A program made the position numbers and the translations under genes. A DNA stretch of 64,000 bases from Thalassoglobus polymorphus (GTDB taxonomy: Bacteria; Planctomycetota; Planctomycetia; Planctomycetales; Planctomycetaceae), in contig NZ_CP036267.1 in assembly GCF_007744255.1 (NCBI RefSeq), positions 4,072,001-4,136,000 of the forward strand. Reading direction: 5' to 3'. The first letter of the stretch is position 1; each line of letters starts with the position of its first letter. Shown here piece after piece: positions 46,749 to 56,528 of this stretch. The notes under the pieces are model-generated. The model worked only from the letters and a program-made list of their open reading frames with translations, searched no databases and was not told the DNA's origin.

Positions 46749-47227
46749 GAATTTTGAAAGCCGTCGCGATGAAAGAAGCGGGACCTGAAAAAAAAGAGTG
46801 TGGAATTAGCAGCGTGGATTAACACAGTGAAAGAAAAGCATGAAATGAGGCTGATCCAGAAGCAGTAAGCTTTCGACCCTAAAACTGTTTCGATGAAGAG
46901 ACCTTTAAATAAGTAGCTCTTGTTCCCAGAGGGAGCCAGTATTCATTGTAGCACTCTCCCAATTGCTGACGTGTTGCAAATTCGCATCACGCCAAACCGT
47001 TACAACCAACACAAGCTGAATGGTTTACCAGATAAGTCGTTGCGGAAAAGCAACGTAACGGACTCATTCCTGCATCCCGGTTCTTTGTGAGGTAGATAAT
47101 TTTAGAACTGATCCGAAAACTTGTCGTTGCCCCCTCAAATATCAAGAAACGGCACATAGCAGAGGTTTCTGGATAGGTTCTTAGAGCATGAAACCTTTCT
47201 CCCCGAATCAGAACGAACGGCACTCCG
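46749..47227. other. Intergenic region upstream of the methyltransferase gene
   Basis: Nearly 480 bases between divergent genes. A short reverse segment near 47101-47113 reads GGATCAGTTCTA on the opposite strand, identical to part of the accessory repeat module at 43687. A hairpin CGTTGC-ggaaaa-GCAACG lies at about 47038-47055. No gene was recognised; a reverse frame at 46987-47223 has no recognisable protein. Confidence 0.45.
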
Positions 47228-47950
47228 ATGCAGGTCGAACATCTCGAAGAACTGAAAGAACTGGAAGAGTCCTATTGGTGGCACGTCGCTAAAAGGGACC
47301 TTGCGGTCAATTTACTGCAGAAGTATTTCCCCGCTCCCGGGAAACTGGTTGAAGGTGGGATTGGCTCGGCTCGCAACCTGATCACCTTTCAGGAAATGGG
47401 TTATGAAGTCAGCGGATTTGACGTCATGCCCGAATCGATCGAGACCGCAAAATCCCGTGGCCTCTCCGCTCAGCTTCACGATCTCGCTTTGCCCTGGCCT
47501 GTCGAAAATGAATCATTGCGAGCGGTCGTTCTTCTCGATGTGATTGAACATATCGAAGATCCCGTCGCAGTTCTGCAAAACGTGTCGAACGCTTTAGCTC
47601 CCGGTGGTGGAGCGATTGTGACAGTCCCTGCTTATCAATGGATGTTCAGCGATTGGGACAAAGCACTCGGGCACTATCGACGTTACACCATGAAAATGTT
47701 GCGCGCTCAAGCGGAAGAAGCTGGGTTGAAGGTCACCAGTTTGACGCACTGGAACGCGTTCACTCTCCCAGCTGCCATGGCTGTTCGAAGTTGTGAGAAA
47801 ATCTTCCCGAAAGGTCGCTCGGCGGAGTTCCCAAGAGTTTCCAAGTTCACAAATCAGATGCTTCTCAACTGTGCAGCCGCCGAACGCTGGATGATGAATC
47901 GTATACCCGTTCCGTGCGGGCTCTCTGTTGTAGGAGTTCTTTCGAAATGA
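47228..47950 (+). CDS. Class I SAM-dependent methyltransferase
   Basis: A 240-residue methyltransferase of the class I fold. Motif I is present in the form LVEGGIGSARNL (about 40-51), followed by GFDVMPESIE (about 65-74), motif II VVLLDVIEHIEDP (about 98-110) and the GGGAIVTVPAYQWMFSDWD segment (about 125-143). An N-terminal EESYWWHVAKRDL motif is seen in methyltransferases from glycan and lipid clusters. The stop codon overlaps the start of the glycosyltransferase gene by ATGA (47947-47950), so the two are coupled. Substrate is unknown but is probably a surface glycan or lipid intermediate. Confidence 0.9.
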   Translation: MQVEHLEELKELEESYWWHVAKRDLAVNLLQKYFPAPGKLVEGGIGSARNLITFQEMGYEVSGFDVMPESIETAKSRGLSAQLHDLALPWPVENESLRAVVLLDVIEHIEDPVAVLQNVSNALAPGGGAIVTVPAYQWMFSDWDKALGHYRRYTMKMLRAQAEEAGLKVTSLTHWNAFTLPAAMAVRSCEKIFPKGRSAEFPRVSKFTNQMLLNCAAAERWMMNRIPVPCGLSVVGVLSK

Positions 47951-49011
47951 TTAACGCCCGATCGACAGCCGCGCAAAGACGCGACGTTCACCAGCGGTTA
48001 ATTTCGGTTGTGTTGCCGGCGTTCAATGAAGCGGATGTCCTCAACGACCTTTACAAGTTGGTGCAATCCGCCCTGAAAAAGTGCGGTCCTCGCTACGAAA
48101 TCATCTTCATCAACGATGGTTCGTCAGATTCCAGCGACGAAATTCTTGATCAACTGGCAGCGAATGATCGTTGTGTTCGAGTGATTCACTTTTCAAGAAA
48201 CTTTGGGCATCAATCGGCGGTTCAGGCGGGGATTGCCCATGCTGCTGGCGATGCTGTGATCGTGATGGATTCAGACCTGCAAGACGACCCAAACGCGATT
48301 GTTGATTTCGTCCAGAAATGGGAAGCTGGCTACGACGTTGTTTATGCGGTCCGACATGGTCGCAAAGAAAACATTGTCAAACGATCGTTGTTTCATGCAT
48401 TTTATCGTGTCCTGAACGCAGTTTCGTCGACCAAAATTCCAATGGACGCTGGAAACTTCGGCCTGATGGATCGCGCAGTTGCGCAGGAAATTATGCGACT
48501 GAAGGATCGAGACCGCTACTTCTCCGGGCTACGGAGTTGGGTGGGCTTCAAACAAATTGGCATCCCTGTCGAACGTGGGCGGCGTCATGACGACACTCCA
48601 CGCGTTTCGATGTTTGGCCTGTTTCGTCTGGCGAAGACCGCTATCTTTTCGTTCTCAACAGTTCCACTTTCAATCTTTTACGTGATTGCAGGTGTCGCCT
48701 TGCTGACATGTGCAGGTGTCACGGGCTTCACGCTGTACCATAAACTCTTCACCGGCCTAGCCGTTCCTGGGTGGGCCTCGATTACGATTGTGGCGTCACT
48801 CTTGGGAGCGTTGAACGCCTTGGGAATCGGAATTATCGGAGAATATGTGATCCGTATTTACGATCAGGTCCGAGCCCGACCATCGTACATCGTGGGCGAA
48901 AAAAAGAATTTCGACGAGCCTGTTCAATCGACTAGCCGCGAAGAGCAACTTCTCGACTGGCTCGAAGAAAACTGGCAAAGCCCACTTCAGGAAGTGAGCA
49001 AAATTCATTAA
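47947..49011 (+). CDS. Family 2 glycosyltransferase, DPM/GtrB type
   Basis: A 354-residue enzyme that transfers a sugar to a polyprenyl phosphate. The start overlaps the methyltransferase stop (ATGA). The GT-A fold has ISVVLPAFNEADVL near residues 20-33, FINDGSSDSSDEIL (about 56-69), RNFGHQSAVQAGI (about 88-100) and the DxD-like motif VMDSDLQDDP (about 110-119). Two C-terminal helices (about 235-260 and 270-295) anchor it, as in GtrB and ArnC. With the neighbouring methyltransferase and two GT-C-like proteins it forms a plausible surface-glycan unit: this enzyme could make the lipid-linked donor that the GT-C proteins use. Confidence 0.94.
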   Translation: MINARSTAAQRRDVHQRLISVVLPAFNEADVLNDLYKLVQSALKKCGPRYEIIFINDGSSDSSDEILDQLAANDRCVRVIHFSRNFGHQSAVQAGIAHAAGDAVIVMDSDLQDDPNAIVDFVQKWEAGYDVVYAVRHGRKENIVKRSLFHAFYRVLNAVSSTKIPMDAGNFGLMDRAVAQEIMRLKDRDRYFSGLRSWVGFKQIGIPVERGRRHDDTPRVSMFGLFRLAKTAIFSFSTVPLSIFYVIAGVALLTCAGVTGFTLYHKLFTGLAVPGWASITIVASLLGALNALGIGIIGEYVIRIYDQVRARPSYIVGEKKNFDEPVQSTSREEQLLDWLEENWQSPLQEVSKIH

Positions 49012-49017
49012 TAAAAG

Positions 49018-49054
49018 ATGCAATGCCGTACACTTTATAGGTACGACACTGCAT
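49018..49054. terminator. Hairpin between convergent genes
   Basis: The stem runs ATGCAATGCCGTAC (49018-49031) with GTACGACACTGCAT (49041-49054), 12 of 14 pairs, with a nine-base loop ACTTTATAG. On the forward strand it is followed by GTTTTC, which supports an intrinsic terminator for the glycosyltransferase unit; it may also serve the sulfatase on the reverse strand. Confidence 0.72.
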
Positions 49055-49086
49055 GTTTTCACTGAACATCTTCTCATTTAATATCA

Positions 49087-50475
49087 TTATTGAAATAGCT
49101 GAAACGTTTCTGATGGAACGTGTGCTTCTTCAAGAATGCGGGCCATCTCTTTGACGATCTGAGGATGTTCCGACGAAACGTCATTCTCCTCGCCGATGTC
49201 TCTGCTCAAATCGTATAATTCAATGGGAGCCTTGGGGTTCTTTTTGAGATTGGTACGGACAGCTTTCCAGTCTCCCTTTCTGGCAGCTTGAGATTTCCCT
49301 CGTTCGGTGAATTCCCAGTACAGGTAACGATGCTGCTTTTGAATATCAGGGTTCCCGGTCAGTTCATCAAGAATCGAGATTCCATCGATATTTGCAGGAG
49401 CTTCCACACCAGCGATTTCACAAAACGTCGGGAGCATGTCCCAATGTGCAGAAATCAACTTCGAGCTGGAACCGGGCGCGATCTTTCCCTTCCAGCTTGC
49501 CAGCAACGGGACTCGAATACCCCCTTCGTAAAGATCTCGTTTATGTCCTTTGAATGGGCCATTCGAATTGAAGAACCCGGGATCATGGCCTCCTTCTTTG
49601 TGTGGTCCATTATCTGATGAGAGCAACACGATTGTGTTCTCTTCCAGTCCCAACTCTTTGAGCAACTGCTGCAGTGCCCCGACTTGTGAATCGAGACGTG
49701 TCATCATTCCAGCGAACGCTGCGATCGGATTGGTGATCGTCGTCCCGGCGTATTTCCCTTGAACATTTTCAAACTGTGGGAACTTTTCCCGGTACGGAGC
49801 GACTGAATCTTCCGGAGCCTGCATCGCTGCATGAGGAACAGTGACTGGCAAATAGAGGAAGAACGGATTCTCTTTGTGCTCCCGAACGAATTTTAAGGAC
49901 TGCTCAAAAATTAAATCGGCCGCGTAGGTCTTCCCGTCGAGTTGAACAAACTCATTGTTCGACCACAAATGGTCAGGGTAATAGTTATGAGCTTGTCGCT
50001 GACAATTGTAGCCGTAGAAGACATCAAAATGCTCCATCGGATCGGAGGTCGACCCGGGTGCTCCCAATCCCCACTTTCCAAACATCCCTGATGTGTAGCC
50101 GGCCTTCTTCAGCAACCTCGGAATCGTCATCACATCACTCGGCATCGGGGCTTGCCCCTCTGGTTTCACTTCACGGTTTCCTCGGACGACACAATGGCCG
50201 GTATGCTTCCCGGTCATCAGCGAACAGCGAGTCGGGGCACAAACTGTGCTTCCTGAGTAGTGTTGAGTGAACTTCATGCCTTCTTTGGCGATGCGGTCGA
50301 TGTTTGGAGTTTCAAATTTTTTCTGACCGTAACAGCTGAGGTCTCCATACCCGGCATCATCGAGTAAGATGTAGATAATGTTCGGCTTCGGTCTCTGTTC
50401 CTCGCCATGAGCGTTTGTGACGACTCCCAGCAGAGTTAACGCAAAGAACACAAAAGAGATTGACCGAAAGTTCAT
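49087..50475 (-). CDS. Secreted sulfatase (formylglycine type)
   Basis: A 462-residue sulfatase. ATG 50475 gives a typical signal peptide (MNFRSISFVFFALTLLGVV, cleavage near residue 24); the longer frame to 50508 is disfavoured. The active-site motif is Cys79-Ala-Pro-Thr-Arg83, followed by CSLMTGKHTGH; Thr at the fourth position is allowed. Metal ligands D39/D40 (ILLDDAGYGD) and SSDNGPH are present. This relative resembles arylsulfatase A-type planctomycete enzymes. It is convergent with the glycosyltransferase and divergent from sthA. Confidence 0.95.
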   Translation of the reverse strand: MNFRSISFVFFALTLLGVVTNAHGEEQRPKPNIIYILLDDAGYGDLSCYGQKKFETPNIDRIAKEGMKFTQHYSGSTVCAPTRCSLMTGKHTGHCVVRGNREVKPEGQAPMPSDVMTIPRLLKKAGYTSGMFGKWGLGAPGSTSDPMEHFDVFYGYNCQRQAHNYYPDHLWSNNEFVQLDGKTYAADLIFEQSLKFVREHKENPFFLYLPVTVPHAAMQAPEDSVAPYREKFPQFENVQGKYAGTTITNPIAAFAGMMTRLDSQVGALQQLLKELGLEENTIVLLSSDNGPHKEGGHDPGFFNSNGPFKGHKRDLYEGGIRVPLLASWKGKIAPGSSSKLISAHWDMLPTFCEIAGVEAPANIDGISILDELTGNPDIQKQHRYLYWEFTERGKSQAARKGDWKAVRTNLKKNPKAPIELYDLSRDIGEENDVSSEHPQIVKEMARILEEAHVPSETFQLFQ

Positions 50476-50687
50476 CAGAAAACCTGTACATGGGGTGAAA
50501 GACAACAATTTGCGCCCCGGAGAATATCACTCACGGGATTGATTCAACCAGTCTGCTCATGAAATAGACGCTTTCACGGAAGACTTCAAGCCTCCCGCAA
50601 ATCAAACTCGATTGCACTTCATCGGCGATTTAGAACAATGGCAGGTGTCCAGCCAAGTTGCCTTTAGAACAATAAGAACGACGATTT

Positions 50688-52085
50688 ATGAAAGATCAAA
50701 AATACGACATTATTGTCATCGGCAGCGGTCCTGGTGGAGAAGGAGCCGCCATGCAGGCGGCAAAGCTTGGCAAATCGGTCGCCATGGTGGAGCGAGACCT
50801 TCCCATCGGCGGCGGCTGTACGCATCGCGGGACGATTCCGAGCAAGGCTCTGCGACATGCCATTTTTCAGGCAACAACTCTCCTCAATAACAAGCTCTTT
50901 CGTGATGCCGGACTTTCCCGCCTCCCTGAATTTCCAGAACTGCGAAAGACCGCAGGCAGCGTGATTGAAAAACAGGTCGAGATGCGGATGGGGTTCTATG
51001 AGCGGAACGATGTCGATATTTTCAAAGGAACGGGAAGCTTTGTAGACGCCAACACCTTAAAGGTCATCGATGAGTTTGGCGGGAAGCGGACGATCGAAGC
51101 GGGCGCCTTCGTAGTCTCAACCGGCTCCCGACCTTATCGCCCGAAAGACATCGAATTCAATCATGGCCGCGTCTTCGATAGTGACACCATTCTCGATCTT
51201 TCCGAAACCCCTCGCTCAATTACCATTTACGGTGCAGGAGTCGTTGGATGTGAATATGCGTCAATGTTTCGCAACATCGGCTCGAAAGTGAATCTCGTAA
51301 ACACCCGAGACCAGTTGCTGGAATTCCTTGACGACGAAATTTGTGACGCGCTCAGCTACCACTTGCGAGATCGTGGTGTGTTGATTCGTAATCGGGAAGA
51401 GTACGACCGCGTCGAGCCGGTCGACGACGGAGTCATCCTGCATTTGAAATCGGGTAAGCAAATCAAAACAGATATCCTCTTTTGGGCGGCCGGTCGCAGC
51501 GGAAACACCGACGGCATGGGGCTCGAACCGCTTGGAATCGAGGTTAACTCGCGAGGACAAATCCCGGTCAACGCAGACTTTCAATCCACGGTGCCTCACA
51601 TTTACGCAGTCGGAGACGTCATTGGACCTCCCGCGCTTGCGAGTGCTGCCTATGTTCAAGGACGATATGCAGCTCACCACATGATTCATGGTAGCTGTGA
51701 ACGAGCGATGATTGAGGAGATTCCGTCAGGAATTTACACCTCGCCAGAGATCAGTTGCCTCGGCAAAACAGAACGAGAGCTGACTGCAGAGGGAGTCCCG
51801 TATGAAGTTGGACACTCGATCTTCAAGAGCCTCGCGCGTGCTCAAATTACTGGTCAAACTGTCGGCATGTTGAAACTGCTTTTCCACCGCGACACACTTC
51901 AGCTTCTCGGCATTCATTGCTTCGGCGCAAACGCCTCGGAGATTATCCACATTGGTCAAGCAATCATGTCTCAGCCTGCTGAGCACAACACGCTCATGTA
52001 CTTTGTGAATTCAACATTCAATTACCCTACCATGGCGGAAGCTTATCGAGTGGCGGCATTGAATGGATTGAACCGATTGTTTTAA
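50688..52085 (+). CDS. sthA: Soluble pyridine nucleotide transhydrogenase
   Basis: Flavoprotein that exchanges reducing equivalents between NADPH and NADH, 465 residues. It is a member of the lipoamide-dehydrogenase family. FAD fingerprint: [16 protein letters not shown] (6-21). The redox pair of dehydrogenases is absent: in [17 protein letters not shown] the second cysteine is Thr49, which marks SthA. NAD fingerprint: [17 protein letters not shown] near 185-200. The closing motif is [17 protein letters not shown]. This gives a way to balance NADPH made by gltBD or sulfite reduction. It starts on its own; an AT-rich region upstream may hold its promoter. Confidence 0.94.
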   Translation: MKDQKYDIIVIGSGPGGEGAAMQAAKLGKSVAMVERDLPIGGGCTHRGTIPSKALRHAIFQATTLLNNKLFRDAGLSRLPEFPELRKTAGSVIEKQVEMRMGFYERNDVDIFKGTGSFVDANTLKVIDEFGGKRTIEAGAFVVSTGSRPYRPKDIEFNHGRVFDSDTILDLSETPRSITIYGAGVVGCEYASMFRNIGSKVNLVNTRDQLLEFLDDEICDALSYHLRDRGVLIRNREEYDRVEPVDDGVILHLKSGKQIKTDILFWAAGRSGNTDGMGLEPLGIEVNSRGQIPVNADFQSTVPHIYAVGDVIGPPALASAAYVQGRYAAHHMIHGSCERAMIEEIPSGIYTSPEISCLGKTERELTAEGVPYEVGHSIFKSLARAQITGQTVGMLKLLFHRDTLQLLGIHCFGANASEIIHIGQAIMSQPAEHNTLMYFVNSTFNYPTMAEAYRVAALNGLNRLF

Positions 52086-52178
52086 GCAGAATTGAATAAG
52101 CGTGAGCGGGCCCTGGTGAATCCCTCTCTGAAAGTTTTCAATCCACGAAAGTCGCTGAAGAGTTAATAAGGAATATCC

Positions 52179-53186
52179 ATGTCCACCGTTCGAGTGATTG
52201 CTTCGGCAAACGGATTGCAGGCAACTCGACTTGCTTATGAACAAATTATCAACGGGGCAGATCCGTTGGCTGCTGTCGTTGAAGGTGTCACTCTTGTTGA
52301 AGATGACCCGGATGATTTGACGGTTGGGTATGGTGGGCTTCCGAATGAACAGGGTGTGGTCGAACTCGATGCCGCAGTCATGCATGGTCCGACTCATCGT
52401 TCTGGCGGAGTTGCGGGACTGAAAAATGTTCGCCACGCAGCACGACTCGCCAAGCTGGTTCTTGAGCAGACTGACCACTCCCTGCTCGTTGGCGAAGGAG
52501 CAAATGAATTCGCCAAAGCTCAAGGCTTTCCGGAAGAAAACTTGCTGACAGAGAAAGCTCGCAAAATCTGGTTGTATTGGAAGCAGACCAATTCTACGCG
52601 AGATGACTGGATCCCGCCGCCCCCGGAGCAGCTTGACGACGAGGTCAAAGCGTTCTTCAAACTCGTCGATGATCATGGCCCCGCAGCGACTCACAGTTAC
52701 CAGCGGAGCGAAGCCATCGATCGACCGACTGGAACGATCCACTGTTCTGCGATTAATGCCGCTCACAATCTCTCGTGTGTCACCACCACCAGTGGGCTCG
52801 CATTCAAAATTCCCGGTCGAGTTGGAGACTCCGCTCTCATCGGTGCGGGGTTGTATGTCGACAACAAAATTGGAACCTGTGGCAGTACCGGTCGAGGAGA
52901 AGAAAACGTCCGCAACTGCTCATCGTTTGGGGTTGTTGAATTGATGCGAGGCGGGCTCTCTCCCAAAGATGCTGGAACAGAAGTGATGCAGCGACTTGTC
53001 GAGCATGTCACCGAGTCCCATCTGCTCGGAAAAGATGGGCGTCCGAATTTTGGTTTGAAATTTTATGTCCTGAACAAGTCTGGTGAGTACGCCGGAGTTT
53101 CACTCTGGGGACCAACAAAGTTTGCAGTCACGGACGAGTCAGGCACACGACTGGAAGAGTGCTCGTACTTGTTCGACAAAAATTAG
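52179..53186 (+). CDS. Isoaspartyl peptidase/L-asparaginase (Ntn hydrolase, aspartylglucosaminidase-like)
   Basis: A 335-residue Ntn hydrolase. The predicted self-cleavage site is Gly185-Thr186 in RPTGTIHCSAIN, which would leave Thr186 as the N-terminal nucleophile of the beta chain. The conserved ligand loop reads TTTSGLAFKIPGRVGDSAL, followed by IGAGLYVDNK. The N-terminal half includes GYGGLPNEQGVVELDAAVM, typical of the group. It can hydrolyse beta-aspartyl peptides or N4-GlcNAc-Asn; the GRVGDS loop is common to both. No signal peptide is seen, unlike periplasmic relatives. It follows sthA by 93 bases with AAGGAATAT before its ATG, and may share its transcript. Confidence 0.93.
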   Translation: MSTVRVIASANGLQATRLAYEQIINGADPLAAVVEGVTLVEDDPDDLTVGYGGLPNEQGVVELDAAVMHGPTHRSGGVAGLKNVRHAARLAKLVLEQTDHSLLVGEGANEFAKAQGFPEENLLTEKARKIWLYWKQTNSTRDDWIPPPPEQLDDEVKAFFKLVDDHGPAATHSYQRSEAIDRPTGTIHCSAINAAHNLSCVTTTSGLAFKIPGRVGDSALIGAGLYVDNKIGTCGSTGRGEENVRNCSSFGVVELMRGGLSPKDAGTEVMQRLVEHVTESHLLGKDGRPNFGLKFYVLNKSGEYAGVSLWGPTKFAVTDESGTRLEECSYLFDKN

Positions 53187-53232
53187 CCGAAGATTTCAGC
53201 TGTTGGAAAAATGTAAACTTCCCCGGAAGTCG

Positions 53233-54819
53233 TTATTCAGTGTAAAACGCTCTTGAACTCGACATGCGAATTTCTGTGAGAGAATTTTGTATGGCGTTGA
53301 AGAGTTGTTGTGACTCTTCCTCTGTTGGTTCACGTGTCACAGAAACAGAGACCGGCGACTCCAGATCTGCTTCATCGTAGGTGATCTGGTCGACGAGCCC
53401 TTCAGGGGCTCGATCGAGAACCAGCTTCTTGAGGAAGTCGAGGTACGAATCGATGTTTGTTTCTGAACACTGGCAGCTATCGCCCTCACGTAGTGCGACC
53501 AAGTGAGATTCTGCGCTGAGTGCGTCGGGATGGGATTTAGGAAGTGCGAGTAAGGACTCTTCCAAGAACTCAACGACACCCTCCGTTTGTCCGGCATGTT
53601 GCAGAAAGATTCCATATGCACAGAGAGTTCTCCCGAGAAGTTCCTCGTTGCCCGACTTCCTTGCGTTTCCGATTGCTTCTTGGTGCATCTGTTTCGCAGG
53701 TTCAATACGTGCTGTTTCCGCAAGATGAATGGCGTAATTTCTTTGCACTTGTGCTTGGGAAGCGGGAGGTCCATTCTGGCTTGAGACGCGAAGGGCGGAC
53801 TCGTAAGCGTCATCCGCCGAAGAAGTCTGTCCGGCATCGGTGTACGCCATCGCCATGCCGAGTAATGTATTAACCGACTCAGGATGATGCTCCCCGATGT
53901 TTTCCATAATTCTCTGAAAGGCTGCGATGCGTGCGGGATGGTTTTCAACTTGCCGTGCCAAATTGGAAATTGCCACATCAATTTCCTTGAGCTTTTGCAG
54001 GTCTCGCGGTTGGCTGGATGCATAGAGAGGTCTCAGCTTCTGATAGAGACCCAGAACCATATTCGGTTGATGAGTACGACTCATGCGATGGACCACTTCC
54101 GGAATTTCCGATTGCAATTTGGCTGGCAGGTCTGACCAGTTCGGAAAGATATCCTCTTCGTTTTGCGCTTGAAGAATGATTGATTTCAGTGCAATTTCTT
54201 CGATGACAGATGAATTTTGAGCTTGCTGGTCGATCTTGATCGCTTCCTCAATGAGAGGAAGTGCTTCGTCCGGTTTTCCGGCACGGGTGAGTGCCTCAGC
54301 ACATGACGTCAACCCGCAGGCATAGCCGGAGTGGTTTCTACCGAAGAATTTCTCACGTCTGTTGAGACTCTCCTGGAGCAGTTCGACGGCCTCGCTGTGG
54401 ACTCCGTTTTGCGAAAGTGCGACTCCCAGGTTCTCTTGGAATGTCAACAGATCCGCCGTCATGGATTCATCAGCCTCCGCAATTTCACAGGCTGTTCGCA
54501 ACAGCGGAATCGCTCTTGTGTTGTCGTCCATCCAGAGGAATAGCATTGCCTGATTAAAAAGGGCCAATGCGTATTCACGACTCGTCGTCCCAGCCTCTTG
54601 CGAGACCTGCTCCACCAGTGAAACCATCCGCTGCTCGGCGTCCCATGTTTGGCCAGTTTCGAGCAAACGGGCAGCATCGCTGAGAGCTTCTTCAATCGCT
54701 CTTTCCATCGGAGATTGCTGCTCCATATTTGGGTTATTGTTTGCGGAGGGCTTCCGAAGAAGAAAACCGAGGACGCTTAAAACAATTCCGATACCAACGG
54801 CCACTCCGAGCCACAACAT
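53233..54819 (-). CDS. Membrane-anchored tetratricopeptide repeat protein
   Basis: A 528-residue protein with a single N-terminal helix (MLWLGVAVGIGIVLSVLGFL) and then a soluble part made of TPR-like repeats: AERAL-type 34-residue pairs such as YALALFNQAMLFLWMDDNTRAIPLLRTA, LTFQENLGVALSQNGVHSEAVELLQES and GLTSCAEALTRAGKPDEALPLIEEA. Further repeats lie at about 325-440. It is likely a scaffold that faces the cytoplasm or periplasm. The C-terminus has a short acidic segment (YDEADLESPVSVSV). It is convergent with the asparaginase gene (46 bases apart). Partners are unknown. Confidence 0.85.
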   Translation of the reverse strand: MLWLGVAVGIGIVLSVLGFLLRKPSANNNPNMEQQSPMERAIEEALSDAARLLETGQTWDAEQRMVSLVEQVSQEAGTTSREYALALFNQAMLFLWMDDNTRAIPLLRTACEIAEADESMTADLLTFQENLGVALSQNGVHSEAVELLQESLNRREKFFGRNHSGYACGLTSCAEALTRAGKPDEALPLIEEAIKIDQQAQNSSVIEEIALKSIILQAQNEEDIFPNWSDLPAKLQSEIPEVVHRMSRTHQPNMVLGLYQKLRPLYASSQPRDLQKLKEIDVAISNLARQVENHPARIAAFQRIMENIGEHHPESVNTLLGMAMAYTDAGQTSSADDAYESALRVSSQNGPPASQAQVQRNYAIHLAETARIEPAKQMHQEAIGNARKSGNEELLGRTLCAYGIFLQHAGQTEGVVEFLEESLLALPKSHPDALSAESHLVALREGDSCQCSETNIDSYLDFLKKLVLDRAPEGLVDQITYDEADLESPVSVSVTREPTEEESQQLFNAIQNSLTEIRMSSSRAFYTE

Positions 54820-55027
54820 TTTCTACTCCAAAGTCGATGCGAGTGAATTACTCAAACTTGAGCCGATCTTCCCAAAGACGGATAAAAACGGCAATGCCGG
54901 TCAGTTTCTCTATTCAGTTTAGGAGAGATTCAAGGAGCTTAACGAACATGCCGATACAAGTTCGAGAAGAGGCGACTTCGATTTACAACGACGAAGCGAC
55001 AGCATGCCGGCCCATGGAGAGATTCAC

Positions 55028-55243
55028 ATGCGACCACGTTTAAAACTTTATACGGGCGAAGAAGAGACATTCGATGCACCACCAACGATGACGATTTCCT
55101 TCGGGGAATTGATGCGAATCGTTGACGAGGCTGCTCAGAGAAAGCGTTCCTGGATGAACGATTTCTCTCACGATGATGTCACAATCACTGAAGATCTCTA
55201 CGAAGTTCTCACAGAATATGCACGTCTCAGACCGGGTGCGTAG
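55028..55243 (+). CDS. Small acidic protein, unknown function
   Basis: A 71-residue protein preceded by GGAGAG at a normal distance from ATG 55028 (an earlier in-frame start at 55004 is less favoured). The sequence is MRPRLKLYTGEEETFDAP, then TISFGELMRIVDEAAQRKR and a short C-terminal helix (ITEDLYEVLTEYARL). It has no membrane helix or signal. It looks like a conserved small planctomycete protein, but I cannot name a family. It is divergent from the TPR protein gene at 54819. Confidence 0.65.
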   Translation: MRPRLKLYTGEEETFDAPPTMTISFGELMRIVDEAAQRKRSWMNDFSHDDVTITEDLYEVLTEYARLRPGA

Positions 55244-55763
55244 TTCCGTAGCGGGCATCTTGACTTAAGAGAAGATGCCGGATGTTGCAACTTCAAGGAA
55301 ATGACGGATTGAAGAGCAAGGTTGAAAAAGACTTGCTGACTTCATTGCCTCATGTTCGATGCTAAAGCAAATCCAATTTCAGTAATTGCATTCCATCTCG
55401 TGGTAAGCGGTCACTGAACCCATGGATGTGAACTTCTCCCGGCACGAAACGCATTGAAATTGCTGCAGATCTCCAAGTCTCTTGCCACGCAGCGTACAAC
55501 TCTAGGTGTGTAGTGAAGTTGTGCCGAAAAAACGCGAAGTTAGACCGTGGAGAAAAATGTCTGGCGACCATTTTTCTGAATCCTTGGTCCCTCCGGCTCA
55601 CAGTTTCCCGGCGAACACATCGCGGCCTGCTGATTAGTCCGTTTTTTTCGATCATTCCGATTCTAGCATGTGCTCATTGAAATAATTCATGAAGTAGTTG
55701 ACGCCCACTGCTAAAGGGTGGCTTAGGGTTGAAGAAATTCATCGTCCTAAGGGTAAGACCGAG
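55244..55763. other. Intergenic region upstream of the GGDEF gene
   Basis: About 520 bases with no convincing gene. A reverse frame at 55362-55655 has no recognisable protein. The diguanylate cyclase promoter is expected in the final 100 bases. Confidence 0.4.
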
Positions 55764-56528
55764 ATGCGTGAAACCACGTCTCGAATGATATTTGTCGCAG
55801 TGAGCGCCTGGCTCAGTATCTGCCTGCTTCTCGCCGGTTGGATGCCGGAACTCGATAGTACGTTCCGTCCTCTCTGGTTGATTAGCGGTCTGGTAGGACT
55901 GATCTCGTCTGTCGGCCTGTCCGAATTGATCAAAGCGGATATTCGTGCTCAAGAACGACTTCTTAGAGAATATCGACAGGCTGCGATGACGGACGGTTTG
56001 ACCGGCTTGGCAAATCGTCAGGCACTCGAAAATTCTCTTAAGAACGCTCTACATGAATTCAGCCCGCAGCGGAATCCGCTCAGTCTGATCATGATTGATA
56101 TCGATAACTTCAAAGCATTCAATGACCAGTGGGGACACCAGGCTGGTGACACCGCTTTGAAAACTGTCTCGAATGCTGCTGTTGAATATTTCTCCGGAAA
56201 AGGTTGCGTTGCTCGTTATGGTGGTGAAGAATTTGCCATCGCCATGCCCAGTATGTCGCTACGAGAATCCATTAAACTCGCCGAAGGTTTCCGTGAGTAC
56301 GTCAGCCGGATTGGCTGCAAAATCAATGATAAGTCTTCAAGTGTCACGATCAGTGTCGGGGTCGCAGAAGCTAAAGACCGTGAAGCCCCCGATGAACTCG
56401 TCCTACGTGCAGATCAAGCCTTGTACGCAGCCAAACGCAATGGACGCAACTGCATCCATGTCAGTGAAAACAGCGATACTCAATCGGCAATTCTTGAGCA
56501 AACCCTGACTGAACTTTCACTCTCCTGA
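55764..56528 (+). CDS. Membrane-bound diguanylate cyclase (GGDEF)
   Basis: A 254-residue enzyme making cyclic-di-GMP. ATG 55764 is favoured; an earlier GTG-type frame begins at 55698. Two helices (about 8-26 and 37-54) are joined by a tiny loop, followed by a coiled linker and the GGDEF domain (about 78-245). The active motif is RYGGEEF (151-157), with IDIDNFKAFNDQWGH (111-125) holding metal and base contacts. The inhibitory RxxD I-site normally just upstream is absent (EYFSGKGCVARYGGEEF), so product inhibition is likely lost. There is no EAL domain. It is monocistronic. The sensor part is too short to identify a signal. Confidence 0.93.
   Translation: MRETTSRMIFVAVSAWLSICLLLAGWMPELDSTFRPLWLISGLVGLISSVGLSELIKADIRAQERLLREYRQAAMTDGLTGLANRQALENSLKNALHEFSPQRNPLSLIMIDIDNFKAFNDQWGHQAGDTALKTVSNAAVEYFSGKGCVARYGGEEFAIAMPSMSLRESIKLAEGFREYVSRIGCKINDKSSSVTISVGVAEAKDREAPDELVLRADQALYAAKRNGRNCIHVSENSDTQSAILEQTLTELSLS

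Noticed and set aside
46987-47223. 78-codon reverse frame in the gap before the methyltransferase gene
   Set aside because: Composition does not look coding, and there is no recognisable motif or ribosome site; part overlaps a reversed repeat module.
55362-55655. 97-codon reverse frame upstream of the GGDEF gene
   Set aside because: It is Arg/His-rich with no recognisable domain, and is more likely a chance frame in intergenic DNA.
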